The notes below the pieces were generated by a model. That model worked only from the letters and a program-made list of their open reading frames with translations. It was not told the origin of the DNA and did no database searches. A DNA stretch of 64,000 nt from Paludibacterium denitrificans. Its GTDB lineage: Bacteria; Pseudomonadota; Gammaproteobacteria; Burkholderiales; Chromobacteriaceae. The DNA lies in contig NZ_WLYX01000001.1 of the NCBI RefSeq assembly GCF_009707705.1, positions 1,984,001 through 2,048,000 of the forward strand. The letters are read 5' to 3'. Numbering within the stretch: the first letter of the stretch is position 1; the number at the start of each line of letters is the position of its first letter. The translations under genes and the position numbers were made by a program. Below are positions 1 to 9,558 of this stretch, piece by piece.

Positions 1-2
1 AC

Positions 3-155
3 ACTGACTCAAAGAAAGTTGAGGCTACCGCCGCAGATGTGCAGTGGCCCCCGGGCGTCGCCACTGACCAGAATCCGTTCAAAAAGAATTTGCGGCCAAA
101 GCAGGTAGCCGGGCTTTACTGTTTCGCCCGAACGAAAACATGCCTGATGTCGTGA
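3..155 (+). CDS. 3' end of an unidentified gene (partial)
   Basis: An open frame runs in from the left edge and stops with TGA at 153-155, giving about 50 residues that are rich in Lys, Pro and Asp near the start. The next gene begins at 140 in another frame, so the two would overlap by 16 bases, as in a translationally coupled pair. I do not recognise the protein. It could also be a chance open frame. Confidence 0.35.
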   Translation, partial: TDSKKVEATAADVQWPPGVATDQNPFKKNLRPKQVAGLYCFARTKTCLMS

Positions 156-796
156 ATGAAGCGCTGTTGAAAACCATGGCTAATACCGGCAAGCTCCCTA
201 AAAAGGCTGCCGAATTAATTGGCTACCTCCCCAAACTGAAAGTTCTGCCGTGCGCCCGTGGTTGTGAAGGTGACGACTATGAGAAGGCTGTTAAGGAATT
301 CATTAAGGGCTATAACGGGGATGGCAAGCGCTTCAAACTACGGGGTGAAATGATTGTTCAGGTGCGTTGGTATAACACCCGCCCTCGGTATCAGCGCGGC
401 CTTCCCTATGGTGAAGACCGCTTTGGTGTCTCGTTCATTATGGAGGGTAAGCTAGTTTCCCTCGGCCGCAGTTCTGGAATTGGCTCGGATACCACGGCGC
501 CGGAACTTGCCAAGTACCTTGGCGCTCGCTTAGGTGCCGAGCTGGGCTTGGCCGCGGGTATTGGACTGAAGCCTAGCTTCTTGCTTAAGGCGGAGCCCGG
601 CATGCTTACCGACGTAGGGGCTGTTATGGGTAAGATAAATCGCACCGTTGTATCGGCACTGGGCTCCGAGGATGTGACCTCGCGAATCGAGCCGGTGACG
701 GATGCTAACAAACAACTGCTGCCTGCTATCGATGGTATTCAACCGGGGGAAATTGACCCGATTAATGAAGTTAGGTACCTCAACTTGCTTCTGTGA
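140..796 (+). CDS. Hypothetical protein, 218 aa
   Basis: I do not recognise this protein. It is mixed alpha/beta in composition, without a signal peptide or an obvious membrane span. Residues about 125-150 form a Gly/Ala/Leu-rich stretch (LGARLGAELGLAAGIGLKP) and the C-terminus is acidic and Pro/Ile-rich. The ATG at 140 overlaps the end of the upstream open frame, which suggests the two belong to one transcript. Codon use is GC-rich like the host. It lies at the far left of the tRNA-Ile island, before two regulators. Confidence 0.6.
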   Translation: MPDVVNEALLKTMANTGKLPKKAAELIGYLPKLKVLPCARGCEGDDYEKAVKEFIKGYNGDGKRFKLRGEMIVQVRWYNTRPRYQRGLPYGEDRFGVSFIMEGKLVSLGRSSGIGSDTTAPELAKYLGARLGAELGLAAGIGLKPSFLLKAEPGMLTDVGAVMGKINRTVVSALGSEDVTSRIEPVTDANKQLLPAIDGIQPGEIDPINEVRYLNLLL

Positions 797-1163
797 ACCG
801 GTAGTTTTGCAAGCTATTTGGTGAACGGCTGACGTTTCATTCCTAGAGGTATCCACATATATGGAGACGGGTACCATTCACCGGTCTCCATATTGACCCA
901 CCCCCCTCCCGGCACTTTACGGGCTATGGCTGCAGCGGGTGGCGCAGAGTACGGCCATTTTGGGAAGTCTGGCTCCCTGTTCCGCCGCCTTGCCCTCTGC
1001 ATCCTGCCCTCCGTAGCCGAAGAGACGCAAACCTTTTGGCTGCTTGTTAGTGCTGTCAAAGGTTGTGATATCTCTTCGGGCCAAGACAGTTTTCAACCCA
1101 TGCGCTCGCCCACCGCCACCATTTTTTCAGGCTAACTGGTTCGGTTGCTATCGTATCGGGTGA
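797..1163. other. Gap without recognisable gene
   Basis: Short open frames occur on both strands, but none has a convincing start site or recognisable product. I see no tRNA or clear terminator here. Confidence 0.4.
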
Positions 1164-1551
1164 TTAGGCGTTATACGAAATCAAACTATTCAAATCGTTT
1201 TCGGACAGCAGGTACATTGGGTCAGTCAATGTAAACGCTATCAGGCTGTTGATGACGTAGATAGCGCTGAAGACAGGGGTGCTACCTGTCAGAGTGTCAA
1301 AGTCCTCTTCGCTCGTCAATGTATTCTCAATAATACCAAGTGCTTGCCTTGCTTCATTCAAGAGTGCGATGAACTGTGTCTTAGTCGTCGACGCTTAAGA
1401 AGCCAACGCGTTGATAGAACTCGGCAAAAGTCAGGATATTTAGGGCGGTCGAGCGCCTTTGAAGCGCAATCCGAATGGCACCGTAGAGCACTTGCTTGGC
1501 CGTGCAAGACAGACCTTCAGTATCCAGTGCATTGGGTCGGAAACTAAACAT
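1164..1551 (-). CDS. Hypothetical protein, about 129 aa, frame broken at a GCTTAAG site
   Basis: Two minus-strand open frames meet at 1393-1399, where the plus strand reads GCTTAAG. If that string was GCCGGC, they fuse into one protein starting at ATG 1551 (MFSFRPNALD) and ending ISYNA. The joined junction reads QRVGLPASTTKTQF and continues as a plausible helical protein (LLNEARQALGIIENTL). No known domain is recognised and there are no membrane segments. This gene is a useful test of the GCCGGC miscall hypothesis because its family is unknown yet the repair still gives a continuous reading frame. Confidence 0.55.
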
Positions 1552-1617
1552 GATATGGCTCGTTAAAGAGGGTAGAAATAGCAAGGCTACCTATCTTCAA
1601 CAGGCATGGAAAAAGTA

Positions 1618-1650
1618 TTGCCTCCAGCAATGGGGTATTGCTGGAGGCAA
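1618..1650. repeat. Perfect 14-bp inverted repeat
   Basis: TTGCCTCCAGCAAT and its exact complement flank a 5-base loop (GGGGT). On the minus strand the stem is followed by ATACTTTTT, so it could act as a terminator or attenuator ahead of the gene at 1551. On the plus strand it lies 70 bases before an XRE regulator gene. Confidence 0.7.
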
Positions 1651-1722
1651 TGGCTGCCGGGATGGCACGGCGGTTTGCCTATACGTCGTTGGGCATGTGC
1701 CCGACCATAGAGGCAACTCATC

Positions 1723-2197
1723 ATGCAAGAGGTCAGGAAACAGAAAGGCCAGCGACTGCGCGTGGCGTTAAAACAGGTGCTGCGTAAGAAGGGAGAACGT
1801 ATTTCGAGCCCGGCGGCTCGACTGGGCATCAGCCAGAGCTATCTGTCGCAACTGCTGAATGGCGATAAGCCCATGGATGGCATTGATGACGACCTGCTGC
1901 GCCAGTTCGCCGCCTACCTCGACGTACCGGGCGTAGCAGGCTTCATTCTGGCGGAGCGATTGACCGCGGCCGATTTTCTGGCGACATCTCCGTCGCTGGG
2001 GGAACGACTCAGCCGAGGCAATGATGCCGGTTGGCCAGTCATCAGCCGCTATTGAATCCGGGATGGAGAAAGAGGCGTTGGATGCACTTCCGGAGAAGGT
2101 GCAGTTGTTGCTGGTCCTGTTGTATCAAAAGGCGTACGGGGTCGAGTTGCTTAACCCCTCTCGGGGCTGGTGGTTCGGCGGTGGGCGAGGTGTGTAG
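1723..2197 (+). CDS. XRE-family DNA-binding regulator (frame break near 2015)
   Basis: The N-terminal half carries a Cro/C1-type helix-turn-helix: RLGISQSYLSQLLNGDKP at about residues 28-45 has the usual recognition-helix pattern. The frame changes near 2011-2021. After the change it continues as AAIESGMEKEALDALPEKV and reaches a Trp/Gly-rich end and TAG at 2195-2197. A one-base error is the simplest explanation; a truncated 110-residue protein ending at 2055 is the alternative. It likely controls genes of the island. A small dyad (GGGCATGTGCCC) lies about 25 bases before the start and could be its own operator. The next XRE gene is convergent. Confidence 0.7.
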
Positions 2198-2217
2198 GAC
2201 AGAATACTGTTTTCTCG

Positions 2218-2242
2218 CACTCCCTCTTTGAGGGAGTGTTTT
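2218..2242 (+). terminator. Rho-independent terminator
   Basis: ACTCCCTC and GAGGGAGT pair around a TTT loop and are followed by GTTTTG. It lies between two convergent regulator genes. Confidence 0.7.
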
Positions 2243-2267
2243 GTGAGTGCTTGGTGTAGCTCTAGGG

Positions 2268-2583
2268 CTAAGGCTTGTCCTGCATGGATGCAATCAGATG
2301 CTTGATGCGTTCACGGTCATGCCTTGCTACGCGACCGAAGGTGAGTATCAGGTCAGCAAGTTCAGCATCTTCGCAATAGAAATATGCTGTAGGCACAGAG
2401 AGCACTTGTGCCAGCTTGACCGCGATGCCAAATGGCGGCTCATGGGCTCCTGTTTCGTAGCGGCTAATCCTTGCACTTGCAGTTCCCTCATCAAGGCCAA
2501 TTTCAATGCCTAGCCGGTCCTGAGGAATGGCCCGCTTCACGCAAGCGATGGCCAAAGACGGTAGCTGGCTGTTTTCTTACCAT
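2268..2583 (-). CDS. XRE-family transcriptional regulator (frame break near 2540)
   Basis: The C-terminal 85 residues contain a Cro/C1-like domain: IPQDRLGIEIGLDEGTASAR then ISRYETGAHEPPFGIAVKLA, with the typical RYETG turn before helix 4. The upstream frame MVRKQPATVFGHRLREA, starting at ATG 2583, supplies helix 1 of such a domain but is in another frame, so one or two bases seem wrong near 2540. Restored, it is about 105 residues, usual for a stand-alone phage or island repressor. It is convergent with the XRE gene at 1723. Confidence 0.7.
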
Positions 2584-2794
2584 CCTACGATATTCGTAGG
2601 GATGGCCTTGTAATATCTCTACGTAATTCATACAATCAAACGTCATTAATGGGTGGCCGACGACTGCATGTTGTGCGGTGGACGCCCGCTCCCAAATCGA
2701 GCCAGCCGCCGGGTTCAGCAGCGTACGTGCCCCCAACCTAGGTGCTTTTGCTCAAGTCGCCGGTTTATCGGCTACCTCTCTTGAATAGCTGAAT

Positions 2795-3402
2795 ATGTTT
2801 GAACTCATCATGGCTGGGGTGAACCTCCTAGGGTGGTCTGCCGCAATGGCATTCAGTATCACACTTCACTTATCTCAGACGTATTACCCGAGCGTTAACC
2901 TGAATGACGTCGATACAGTGACCGCGGTTAGCGCCTATAAGGGAGGTCCGTGGTTCTCGACGTGCAATGCTGAGGGTGTGGCAGTCCCATATTCACGGGA
3001 TTGGCCAGAAACTGTCCGCCGGGGAGACAGGAAGTTGTACTGCCTCCAGAGCCGGACAAGACGGTTGGGCAGGCCTACATCTTTACGAAGATGAAATGCA
3101 AGGACAAGCCGGAAGAGCGCGTGCTACTTGTAGACCAAGATTACCGGGCCGTCACGCGCCTCGCCGAAGGCCATACACTGACGGCGCAGAGCTTCTACGG
3201 CCTGAAGCCTGACCAGCGCCCGAAGTGGTTTGGGCAAGTCATCCAGCGTGTCGAACGTGCGGCATCACAGAATCCGAGTGCGAAGCAGGTGCTCGACGAC
3301 ATCGCAGCTTACGAGTCACAACTCCAGAACGAAGCTGCAGCGTCAGGTAGCCATCAAACAGTGCAAGCGGACGTCGCCAATAAAACAATCCCACCTAACT
3401 GA
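2795..3402 (+). CDS. Hypothetical protein with N-terminal hydrophobic segment (frame break near 3015)
   Basis: The first frame (ATG 2795) starts with a hydrophobic stretch of about 20 residues (GVNLLGWSAAMAFSITLHL), either a signal peptide or membrane anchor. Near 3000-3030 coding quality moves to a second frame that continues as PPEPDKTVGQAYIFTKMKCK and ends at 3402. The two parts are probably one protein of about 200 residues with a one-base error. I recognise no family. The next gene, also exported, follows 15 bases later, so the two may form a pair. Confidence 0.5.
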
Positions 3403-3416
3403 GGTGAATATTTATC

Positions 3417-3923
3417 GTGAAAAAGAAAATTGCATTTTATTTTGCTCTTTCTTTTGTGGTCATTCATAACGCCCAAGCGGAGGATGGTGACTGGATTTTT
3501 GTGACTAGAAAAGTTGAGTCGCCAGTGGTTGAGCGTGCCATGGCGATGGCAGAGGCCATGCGCCCATCAGACGACTTCATGAGCCAAGGCAAGTGGGCTC
3601 ATGCACCACTGCGTGATATTCCCGGCGGTGGGGAAGGGTATTATGCATTAAAACAATCCGGCTCCATTGTTAAAATGGGGAAGGGCCGTATTGCATACAT
3701 TGCAACATTCAAACATATAAATGGAAGTGATGAATCTTTGGGACGGTACTTTGTGGAAACAAAAGATTGCAACCGTAAAAAAGGGCGCGTATGGTTTGGC
3801 GACGTGGAAGGAAATGCCAACGGAAACTGGGGGAGTTTCGCAATTGGTGATAACACGATGAATAGCCATATTGCAGGCATTTTATGTAATTCATACGCAT
3901 TGACAAAAAATAATAAAAACTAA
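3417..3923 (+). CDS. Exported hypothetical protein, 168 aa
   Basis: GTG start at 3417 with GAGGTG upstream at about 3402-3407. A clear type I signal peptide (KKKIAFYFALSFVVIHNAQA) precedes a mature periplasmic or secreted protein of about 147 residues with two cysteines (KDCNRKK, GILCNSY) that could form a disulphide. DNA here is much more AT-rich than the host average, a sign of recent transfer. No family is recognised. It follows a second exported hypothetical gene, so the two may work together at the cell envelope. Confidence 0.7.
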   Translation: MKKKIAFYFALSFVVIHNAQAEDGDWIFVTRKVESPVVERAMAMAEAMRPSDDFMSQGKWAHAPLRDIPGGGEGYYALKQSGSIVKMGKGRIAYIATFKHINGSDESLGRYFVETKDCNRKKGRVWFGDVEGNANGNWGSFAIGDNTMNSHIAGILCNSYALTKNNKN

Positions 3924-4215
3924 ATTGCAAGTTATAATTATTCATTGCCGGGTTTATGGAGGATAGGTTGCATGGAGTACCTCACCAGTCAGCCTATTTT
4001 CTTGGCCCCATCTCTTATCAAGACATTCCGGAAAAATAAATCGACTCCTCGATTTTTTTGCCTACGTCTGTCGAAAAATAGCCTGCTGCACTTGGTTCTT
4101 GATGCCGCCGAGCGTACTTCGATGAAGGTGCGTCTCAGAGAGGAAGGCGACAAATTGGCAGAGGCTGAGGTGGCATGCCATGTGTCACCCTGAGAGAGCT
4201 TGCGGCCGGGCACGT

Positions 4216-5322
4216 TTACTCGGAAGGCTGGTTTGTGCCCCAAGCTTTGCAAACAACCATAAGTTTGGTGCCATCCTTCGAGAAGTAATAGGCGCTGACC
4301 TGACTACAGCTCGGTGTGTCCTCATGCTTCAGCTTCTCCGAGGGCGCGGATGAGACTGGCTTTGAAGTTGCGTAGGTGAGATTCATAGCCTGACAGTTGG
4401 TACAGCCGCTGAACCGGTAGCCACAGGGGGCATGAGTGACTGGCGTAGAAACTGGCCAACCAGCCCATCAGCCCATCGTAGCGCACGACCTCTTTGTCGA
4501 CAGCCGTCCAGTGCCAGGCCCAAATAGCTCCGCAACGGATTCTGTGACCCGCAGTAACAGTATGTCGCTGCCCTTAACGTTCTCCCCGGCCTCTCCATCG
4601 ACAAAGCTCACGGCCAGTAGCTTGGGGACCTCAAGGTTCAGCTGATTGACGCGCAATCGCATCTGGGCGAAGCTCAAGCGTAGCAGGCTGGCCCGGATGG
4701 CTTTGTGGGTGTCCCGGCTGTAGCTTCCGCCCATACGTGTGGCGAACTGGTAAAACGAGGTGCGGATGTGATGGGTGCCTTCTTCAGCGGAGAGTGGTCT
4801 CTCTCGATAGTAGTCCGAGGCACGTTGCATAGACCGGCGGTCGAACTGGCAGAGTTCATACCCACTGAAAATCAGCGTCACATGCTGAAAGGTCGCAATC
4901 TCCTTGTCCGCCACCGGGAGAGTCTGGTCACCGGCCAGCACCTTAGTGTTCTCAGCCTGAATACGGCGACTGGGGGAGAAGAGCGCAGAACGCAGAAAAG
5001 CACTGGGTAGGGCGCTGGACATGGCGGACCAACTGGGGAGGTAGACATCGGTGCCCCGGCGAGTTGCCTGACGGCGACGTGCCGTTCGCACTTCTTCCAT
5101 GGTGGCCTCCTTAGGGAGCTCGGCAATGGCTGGTTCGATGGCTTCCTTTTTTGCCTTACGCTCGATGTTTCTCGCTATGCTGTCAAAACACTCAGCTGCT
5201 TCCATGAAGGTCGATTGATAGTCAGGTGCCTCGGTAAGTGCGGCATTAGCCATCTTGGTCGCCTTCATATGCAGTTCAGCGACCCGTTGCTGAATTGTAT
5301 TGGGAATCGCTCGCTTAGCCAT
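4216..5322 (-). CDS. trfA: TrfA-type plasmid replication initiator (two frame breaks)
   Basis: Similar to the IncP/RK2 TrfA family, which binds origin iterons and starts plasmid replication. The family signature is visible: LPSWSAMSSALPSAFLRSALF (my residues about 100-120), then a conserved winged-helix region, and a C-terminal part WLASFYASHSCPLWLPVQRL - YQLSGYESHLRNFKASL. Two one-base errors split it: near 4510 (GGG for GGGG) and near 4335 (GAGAAG for GAGAG). With both repaired it reads about 368 residues to TAA at 4216-4218. The start ATGGCTAA at 5322 overlaps the stop of the upstream small gene, so translation is coupled. Iterons lie 320 bases upstream. A plasmid initiator inside a chromosomal island implies an integrated plasmid or replicating ICE. 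Confidence 0.82.
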
Positions 5323-5503
5323 TTTGCTGTTTCCCCTTCTGAACAAAGAGCGCCATCAATGCCCGAATCATCTTGGAGCCTGTTGTGCCTCGTGTTTCGC
5401 AAGCCTCGTAGAACTGCTGATGAAGCAGGCGAGGAACGCGAACAGCAAGCTGGAGCGTGTTAGTGGCGTGACGAGAAGTTGTTTGGCGGTTCATAACCTG
5501 CAC
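5315..5503 (-). CDS. Ribbon-helix-helix DNA-binding protein, 62 aa
   Basis: The small basic protein has the CopG/Arc pattern: a short strand (TLQLAVRVPRLL) followed by two helices (HQQFYEACETR and GSKMIRALMALFV). Its stop codon overlaps the trfA start, so the two are co-translated. It is therefore a good candidate for copy-number or partition control of the replicon, although this is inferred from position. Either GTG 5503 or ATG 5494 could be the start; neither has a strong ribosome binding site. Confidence 0.65.
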   Translation of the reverse strand: MQVMNRQTTSRHATNTLQLAVRVPRLLHQQFYEACETRGTTGSKMIRALMALFVQKGKQQNG

Positions 5504-5640
5504 TCAGTGATTGAGACCCATGTGTATATATAAAAATGACCACCATGATTTCGTCAAAAGTAGCCTTCATTGGGCCATCTTGAGAAAAGTGGCTCTAAAT
5601 GCAGATGGATTTATTTTTTCAGGGGAGGGAACTTGGCCGC

Positions 5641-5756
5641 TGCATCGCTTTGCTTGAACTTGGGGTCTGCATCGCTTTCGCTTGGGGTCTGCATCGGTTT
5701 GACTTGAGGGCTACATCGCTTTGACTTGAGGTCTGCATCGTTTGCGGCTCAGCAAA
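5641..5756. repeat. 22-bp iteron array (probable oriV)
   Basis: Five copies of a unit built around TGCATCGCTTTGACTTGGGG occur at 5641, 5668, 5690, 5712 and 5734. The last four are spaced exactly 22 bases apart and the first is 27 bases away. This spacing (two helical turns), together with the adjacent TrfA-type gene, fits initiator-binding iterons of a plasmid origin. Confidence 0.8.
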
Positions 5757-6403
5757 GTAGAAAAAGCCATTGGGATGAGGGGGATTCTCGTGTGACGATA
5801 CGCCCGCCTAGTAGTTGTAGAATTTTTAGTATCGTTAGCTTGGTTAGCCGGGTTTGGACGCTGGCGAGGTGCCGCTGGATTGAAGCGCTTCCGGAGGCAC
5901 TGGACGGGAGGCGACTGGCTTGTGCTTGGGATGCCTCTCCGTGCTGAGTGCGGGAGAATGCGCGGCACTATGCTAACAGAGCGCCGCTAAAGCAACAGCC
6001 TTTGGCTGCCCGACAATGTGTAAATTTGACTTGGTGCGGCAGTGGCATGGCAGCTCGTGTGTCCATTGAGTATTGAGGCTGGCAACGCTCTGGTGTGGCA
6101 GTGGGCAACCGGGGGAGGGCGGTATGACATGGAAAGTTTGAGCTTCGCCCTCCTGTTATCTCCGGGGGGACGCGGCTAGTTCGGCCTGGCGGTCTCGGGC
6201 AATGGCTCGAGGGGCCGGGACGGATACGTAGCGCCCGGCCCCTACGGGGGCGGCAACCGGGGCAGCTGGCTGGGACGCGCAAGTGAGTCACCGTTTGCTG
6301 CCGACCCCCTCCGCTGACCTCGGCAACAGTCTCCCCGCCGTATCGACTCCATGCCAAGCCGTTACCCGTGTGACCGGGTTCTGTACGGGAAGAAACATAA
6401 AAA
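5757..6403. other. Gap: possible remainder of oriV
   Basis: No convincing gene. An AT-rich patch (about 5812-5850) follows the iterons, as in iteron origins, and then GC-rich DNA with several short dyads (about 6100-6300). No RNA gene is recognised. Confidence 0.4.
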
Positions 6404-6427
6404 AAGGCACTCATCGCAGAGTGCCTT
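6404..6427 (-). terminator. Terminator of the hsd operon
   Basis: AAGGCACTC and GAGTGCCTT pair around a 6-base loop. Reading leftward the stem is followed by a run of T. It lies 19 bases past the hsdR stop. Confidence 0.85.
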
Positions 6428-6445
6428 GGCTGAAAGGGGGATTGG

Positions 6446-9400
6446 CTAGAGCCGGGGTTGATTGCCTGCTTTGGCCCGCAGCGCCTCGTACAGCTGCGCA
6501 GGGCCGAGCAGGGTGTCTTTCAGCCCATCGCGGATGCGTTCTGAGCCCAGCGCCCGGGTACTCATGCTGGTATGCGCCTCAAAGGCGTCCATGATGGCGT
6601 TCAGCAGGGCGTCTTTCAGGTCGGGCGAGTTGGCAAACTGCTCCTTGCTGTTGTTGGCAGCTTGCTGGATGAGGGTGGTGTTCTCCAGCAGCTTGCCCTT
6701 GAGCACGCCATTCACATAGACCAGTTGGTCATCATCGGTCAGCTCACCCTCAAACAGGCCGTTCACCTTCTGGATGATTTCCTCCGGAAGGCTTTTTCCT
6801 TGTCCTGTACCATGCCGCTGCCCGTGGCATCCATCGGTGGCAGCTTCGGTGTTTCGCCATGATTCAGGTTGAGCGGTAATGTGTCGGTATTACGCAGCGT
6901 GTAGTGGGTGAGGACCACCTTGGACAGGTCTACCGTGTCGCGCTCGCGCCCGAAATCCAGCAGCGGAATGAGCCGTTTGTAGAACAGGAAGCGCTTTTCG
7001 ATGTCCGTGTTGCCGTAGTCGAAGATTTGCGACAGGAAGGCATACAGACGGTTGAAGGCGCCCATGTCCTGCTTGAACAGGATAAGCGCGGCCATGGCAT
7101 CCTTGGCGGCCTGGATGCTTAGCGCTGTCTTGTTGGCTCTCGGCGTGTGCCTTGTCCGCCTGGGCAAGCTTGTAGCGCTTCAGCAGGCGGTCGGCCACCG
7201 GCGCAATCGCCGCATTCAGTTGTGCCCGGGTGCCATTCGGGTCCATCTCCACCTTGGCCACGCGGTCCACTTCAAAATCATCGTAATGGCTTAGCTGCAT
7301 CCAGCTTGGCGCGCAGGTCGTACACCGTGTTCGGGTCGGTGGTGGCTTCCAGTTCTGCCGTGGTGTGGTAGGTCTTGAACGCCTTGAGGATTTCCGCCGC
7401 GTCGTTGACGAAGTCGAGGATGTAGGTGGTGTCCTTGCCCGGGTAAGCACGGTTCAGGCGCGACAGCGTCTGCACCGCCCTGGATGCCACCCAGCATCTT
7501 GTCCACGTACATGCCACACAGCAGCGGCTGGTCGAAACCGGTCTGGAACTTGTTGGCCACCAGCAGCAGGTGATAGTCCGGTTCGGCAAAGGCATCGCGA
7601 ATGTCGCGGCCTTTGAGGCCGGGGTTCAGGTCCTTGCTGGTTTCGCTCACCGGGTCAGGGAAGCTGTCCGGGTCATCGACCTCGCCCGAGAAGGCCACCA
7701 GCACGCCCAGCGGGTAGTGTCTGGATTCGATATAGCTGCGGATGGCCTTTTGCCAGCGCACCGCCTCTTTGCGACTGGCCACCACAATCATGGCCTTCGC
7801 CTTGCCTCCCAGCAGGGGCTGTACATTCTCGCGGTAGTGTTCCACCACCACCTGAACCTTCTGCGCGATGTTGTAGGGATGCAGCCGGACCCACTGCATG
7901 ATGCCCTTCATCGCTTCGCTCTTTTCGACTTCCTTCTCGTCGTATTCCTTGCCGTTGTTGGCCAGCTTGAAGGCGAGTTTGTAAGGGGTATAGTTTTTCA
8001 ACACATCGAGGATGAAGCCTTCCTCAATCGCCCTGGCGCATCGAATAGACGTGGAATGGCTGTGGCAAGCCATCCGGACCGGCTTACCAAACAACTCCGT
8101 GGTCTTTTGCTTGGGGGTCGCAGTGAAGGCGACATAAGTCAGGCCGTCGCTGCCCGCCCGCGCGGCCATCTGTGCCGCCAGCAGGTCCTCGGTGCCCACC
8201 TCGCCACCGTCCTGCAGTTCGGCCAACTCTTCGGCCGATAGCAATTGCTTGAGCTTGGCAGCAGCCTCGCCGGTTTGCGAGCTGTGTGCCTCGTCGGCAA
8301 TCACCGCGAAGCGCTTGCCCTCGGTGGCCGACAGTTCCTGTACCGCCTTCAAGGCAAACGGGAAGGTCTGGATGGTGCAGACGATAATCTTCTTGCCATC
8401 CTTCAACGCCTGCGACAGCTGGGCGCTCTTGCTGCCGTTGTCGTTGCTGATGCTGGCTACCACCCCCGTGGTGCGCTCGAAGTCGAAGATGGCTTCTTGC
8501 AGCTGGGCATCCAGTACCGTGCGGTCAGACACCACCAGCACGCTGTCAAACAGCTTGTGATGCTCGGCATCGTGCAAATCAGCCAGGGAAGTGCGCGGTC
8601 CGGGCAATCGAATTAGTCTTGCCCGAGCTTAGCCGAGTGCTGAATCAGATAGCGCTGGCCGGGGCCGTTGGCCAAGACATCGGCCACCAGCTTGCGGGTG
8701 GCGTCCAGCTGGTGATAGCGCGGGAAAATCACGTTGGCCAGCTGCTTCTTGTCGTTGCGCTTGCCAATCAGGTAGCGGCCCGAGGATGTCGAGCCAGCTA
8801 TCGCGTGCCCAGACTTCCTCCCACAGATAAGACGTCGCATAGCCGTGCGGATTGGGCGGATTGCCTGCGGCCCCCTCATTACCTTGGTTGAAGGGCAGGA
8901 AGCGGGTCGCGGTGCCATCCAATCGGGTGGTCATCATCACTTCCGTCTGGCTGACGGCGAAATGCACCAGCGCCCCACCTTGGAAGCTCAACAGCGGCTC
9001 CACCAGCCCGCCCTTGGGGGCGGGATTGCGGTCGAAGCGATACTGGTCCACCGCATCCTGGACGCTTTGGGTAAAGTCAGACTTCAGCTCCACCGTGGCG
9101 GTAGGGATGCCGTTGACGAACAGCACCAGGTCAATGGCTTCCTTTGCATCGTTCAAGGAGTGATGCACCTGGCGCACCACCCGCAGCCGGTTGGCGGCGT
9201 AGCGTTCTTGAATGGCCGGGTTGAGGGCCAGCGCCGGTTTGAACTGCACCAGCTCCAGCGGCTTGGTCAGCCCCAACATCTCCACGCCACGGCGCAGCAC
9301 ATCCAGCGCGCCACGCTCGTTCAGGTTCTTGCGCACCCGTTCGGCCAACCTTACCGCCAACTGCGGCCCATGGGTCTTGGCCAGTCGCTGATAACTGTCA

Positions 9401-9558
9401 GCCCGGGTTTCCTCAATCCAGGCCAACAGGTCAGGCAGGAAGAGGGCGTTTTGCCGGTCGTAGTGAGTCGCGTCGCCTTCGGCGTATAACCAGCCTTGCG
9501 CAGCCAACGCTTCGCAAATGGCGGTTTCGAAGTGGTGTTCCTGATGCAGATTGCTCAT
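6446..9558 (-). CDS. hsdR: Type I restriction enzyme, R (endonuclease/translocase) subunit; multiple frame breaks
   Basis: Restriction subunit of a type I system: an N-terminal PD-(D/E)xK-type nuclease (LVLFVNGIPTATVELKSDF at about residue 140-158), then superfamily 2 helicase domains with Walker A (QHSAGSGKTNS, only after frame repair), DEAH box (IADEAHSSQTGE) and motif VI-like LLLVANKFQTGFDQPLL. It is split into several frames. Breaks at 8627-8633, 7289-7295 and 7117-7123 lie on GCTTAGC strings and are repaired by GCCGGC. Others (near 8780, 8595, 8045-8095, 7481, 6783) are one- or two-base changes, mostly in homopolymers. Repaired length is about 1,030 residues, normal for the EcoR124-like family. 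The start overlaps the hsdS stop by 4 bases. I judge it intact in the cell. Confidence 0.88.

Noticed and set aside
5968..6414. Minus-strand open frame of 148 codons between iterons and hsdR
   Set aside because: Arg/Pro/Gly-rich, no ribosome binding site, overlaps the hsd terminator.
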